A stretch of DNA of 64,000 nt from Thermodesulfobacterium sp. (GTDB lineage: Bacteria; Desulfobacterota; Thermodesulfobacteria; Thermodesulfobacteriales; Thermodesulfobacteriaceae), in the NCBI GenBank assembly GCA_017656385.1, contig JACDNX010000001.1, forward strand, positions 161,003-225,002, read 5' to 3'. The notes under the pieces are model-generated. The model was not told the DNA's origin and searched no databases. It worked only from the letters and a program-made list of their open reading frames with translations. Below are positions 63,345-64,000 of the stretch, piece after piece (position 1 is the stretch's first letter; the number at the start of each line of letters is the position of its first letter). The translations under genes were made by a program, and so were the position numbers.

Positions 63345-64000
63345 ATGGCAGGATTAAGTGCAGCTTTAAATATAGCTAAGAATGCTTTGCTTACTTTTCA
63401 AACTGCTACTCAGGTAGTTAGCCACAATATAGCTAATGTAAACAATGAGGCATACTGCAGACAAAAACCAATAGAAACTACTTATCCTTCAAGTCCCTCT
63501 CCTGTAGGTCCGATTGGAAGTGGTGTAAAAATTGAAATGATTATGCGCTACTTTGATGCTTTTTTAGAAAAAAATATAAATTTAAAAAGAACAGATTATG
63601 GACTTTATTCAGCTGAAGAAACAGGAATGACCATTCTGGAAACCCTTTTTAATGAAGTTGCAGATGAAAGTGGACTTACTCAAATATTGCAAGATTTTTG
63701 GATGGCCTGGCAAAATCTATCAAGTTACCCAGAAAATCTTTCTGCAAGAACTCAAGTAATAGAAACAGGAGAACTTATTACTGAAACTTTAAAGGCTAAG
63801 TTTAGAGGATTGCAGGATTTGGAAACTCAAATAGGGCTTAAACTGAAGACTATTGTTGACAGAATAAATGCACTAAGTTCTCAAATTGCTCAGTTAAATC
63901 TTCAAATTTCAGCTGCTGAGACAGGGGGTAAGTCAGCTAATGATTTAAGGGATCAGAGGGATAAACTTGTTGGGGAACTGTCTCAGCTTGCATCTATTCA
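63345..64000 (+). CDS. flgK: Flagellar hook-associated protein 1 (3' end outside window)
   Basis: First 218 residues; the gene runs off the right edge. N-terminal AGLSAALNIAKNALLTFQTA, NIANVNNEAYCRQ (variant of N-x-x-TPGYSRQ), then helical FlgK pattern with LDFW-like ILQDFWMAWQNLSSYPE and NDLRDQRDKLVGELSQL. Junction protein between hook and filament. AGC-ATG start 5 nt after flgN; a single Cys (in EAYCRQ) is unusual. Confidence 0.93.
   Translation, partial: MAGLSAALNIAKNALLTFQTATQVVSHNIANVNNEAYCRQKPIETTYPSSPSPVGPIGSGVKIEMIMRYFDAFLEKNINLKRTDYGLYSAEETGMTILETLFNEVADESGLTQILQDFWMAWQNLSSYPENLSARTQVIETGELITETLKAKFRGLQDLETQIGLKLKTIVDRINALSSQIAQLNLQISAAETGGKSANDLRDQRDKLVGELSQLASI

Overview
The window is a 64-kb piece of an AT-rich bacterial chromosome (roughly one-third G+C by eye). 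It has a Gram-negative envelope (BamA, LolC/E-LolD, a porin, flagellar L- and P-ring genes). Several enzymes are of the type common in archaea and deep-branching thermophiles: a four-subunit pyruvate:ferredoxin oxidoreductase, archaeal-type PEP carboxylase and archaeal-type phosphoglycerate mutase. Structured RNAs stand out as GC-rich islands, as in thermophiles. My inference is an anaerobic thermophile of the Thermodesulfobacteria type (Thermodesulfobacterium/Caldimicrobium-like). The assignment rests on gene content only and is not certain. No prophage, CRISPR array or plasmid-type module was seen. The window is mostly core genome with one mobile-element-derived island.

Layout. 1-4.8 kb (minus): a truncated, divergent dnaA, two oligopeptide-type ABC ATPases, a SlyD-like FKBP, argF. 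4.9-7.3 kb (plus): flaG-fliD-fliS-fliT-like behind a good sigma-28 promoter match. 7.4-11.2 kb: a nuclease lipoprotein, serS (minus), then an Rrf2 regulator, a solitary fumarase beta subunit and a UPF0280 protein. 11.2-13.7 kb: a porin with three promoter-like elements, its strong terminator, then a REP-associated tyrosine transposase (RAYT) bracketed by three copies of a 21-nt palindrome. 13.7-22.4 kb (plus): argH, a tandem Usp protein, yacG, a TrxB-like protein, alr (apparently an ATT start), tatB/tatC, apgM, nadB, a zinc ribbon. 22.5-31.2 kb (minus): tsaC, a COG1579 protein, nif3, tRNA-Met, fur, a YkgJ-type protein, queC, tRNA-Glu, tRNA-Lys, mobB, a UPF0173 hydrolase, tRNA-Gly, porCDAB. 31.3-32.6 kb (plus): fabG and def.

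32.6-44.8 kb (minus): a YmdB-type phosphodiesterase, rny, a 6S-like RNA overlapping the 3' end of zapA, zapA, a ZapB-like coiled coil, nadA, a PHP phosphoesterase, pyrG, an M24 peptidase, mltB, aconitase, an unknown protein, ispD. Then aroC (plus), archaeal-type ppc, a DUF4911 protein and csp (minus), an MFS exporter, a hybrid histidine kinase, xer, lysS, lolC/E-lolD-bamA (plus). From 58.5 kb to the right edge lies the flagellar rod/ring operon flgF-G-A-H-I-J-N-K, with flgK truncated.

How the genes work together: PorCDAB, PEP carboxylase, aconitase and the fumarase beta subunit suggest pyruvate/oxaloacetate-centred carbon metabolism, possibly autotrophic or partly reductive TCA. NadA and NadB give de novo NAD synthesis, and ArgF and ArgH give arginine. 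The two flagellar clusters look temporally split: a sigma-54-like site precedes the rod/ring operon and a sigma-28 site precedes the filament cap/chaperone operon. Housekeeping promoters (TTGACA, 16-17 nt, TATAAT-like) are recognisable in front of the tRNAs, the porin and fabG.

Items most worth a second look: the RAYT/REP island, the 6S-like RNA inside the zapA end, the DnaA with an altered Walker B/sensor I, and the probable ATT start of alr. No wholly new multi-gene system is evident. No intergenic stretch exceeds about 300 bases.
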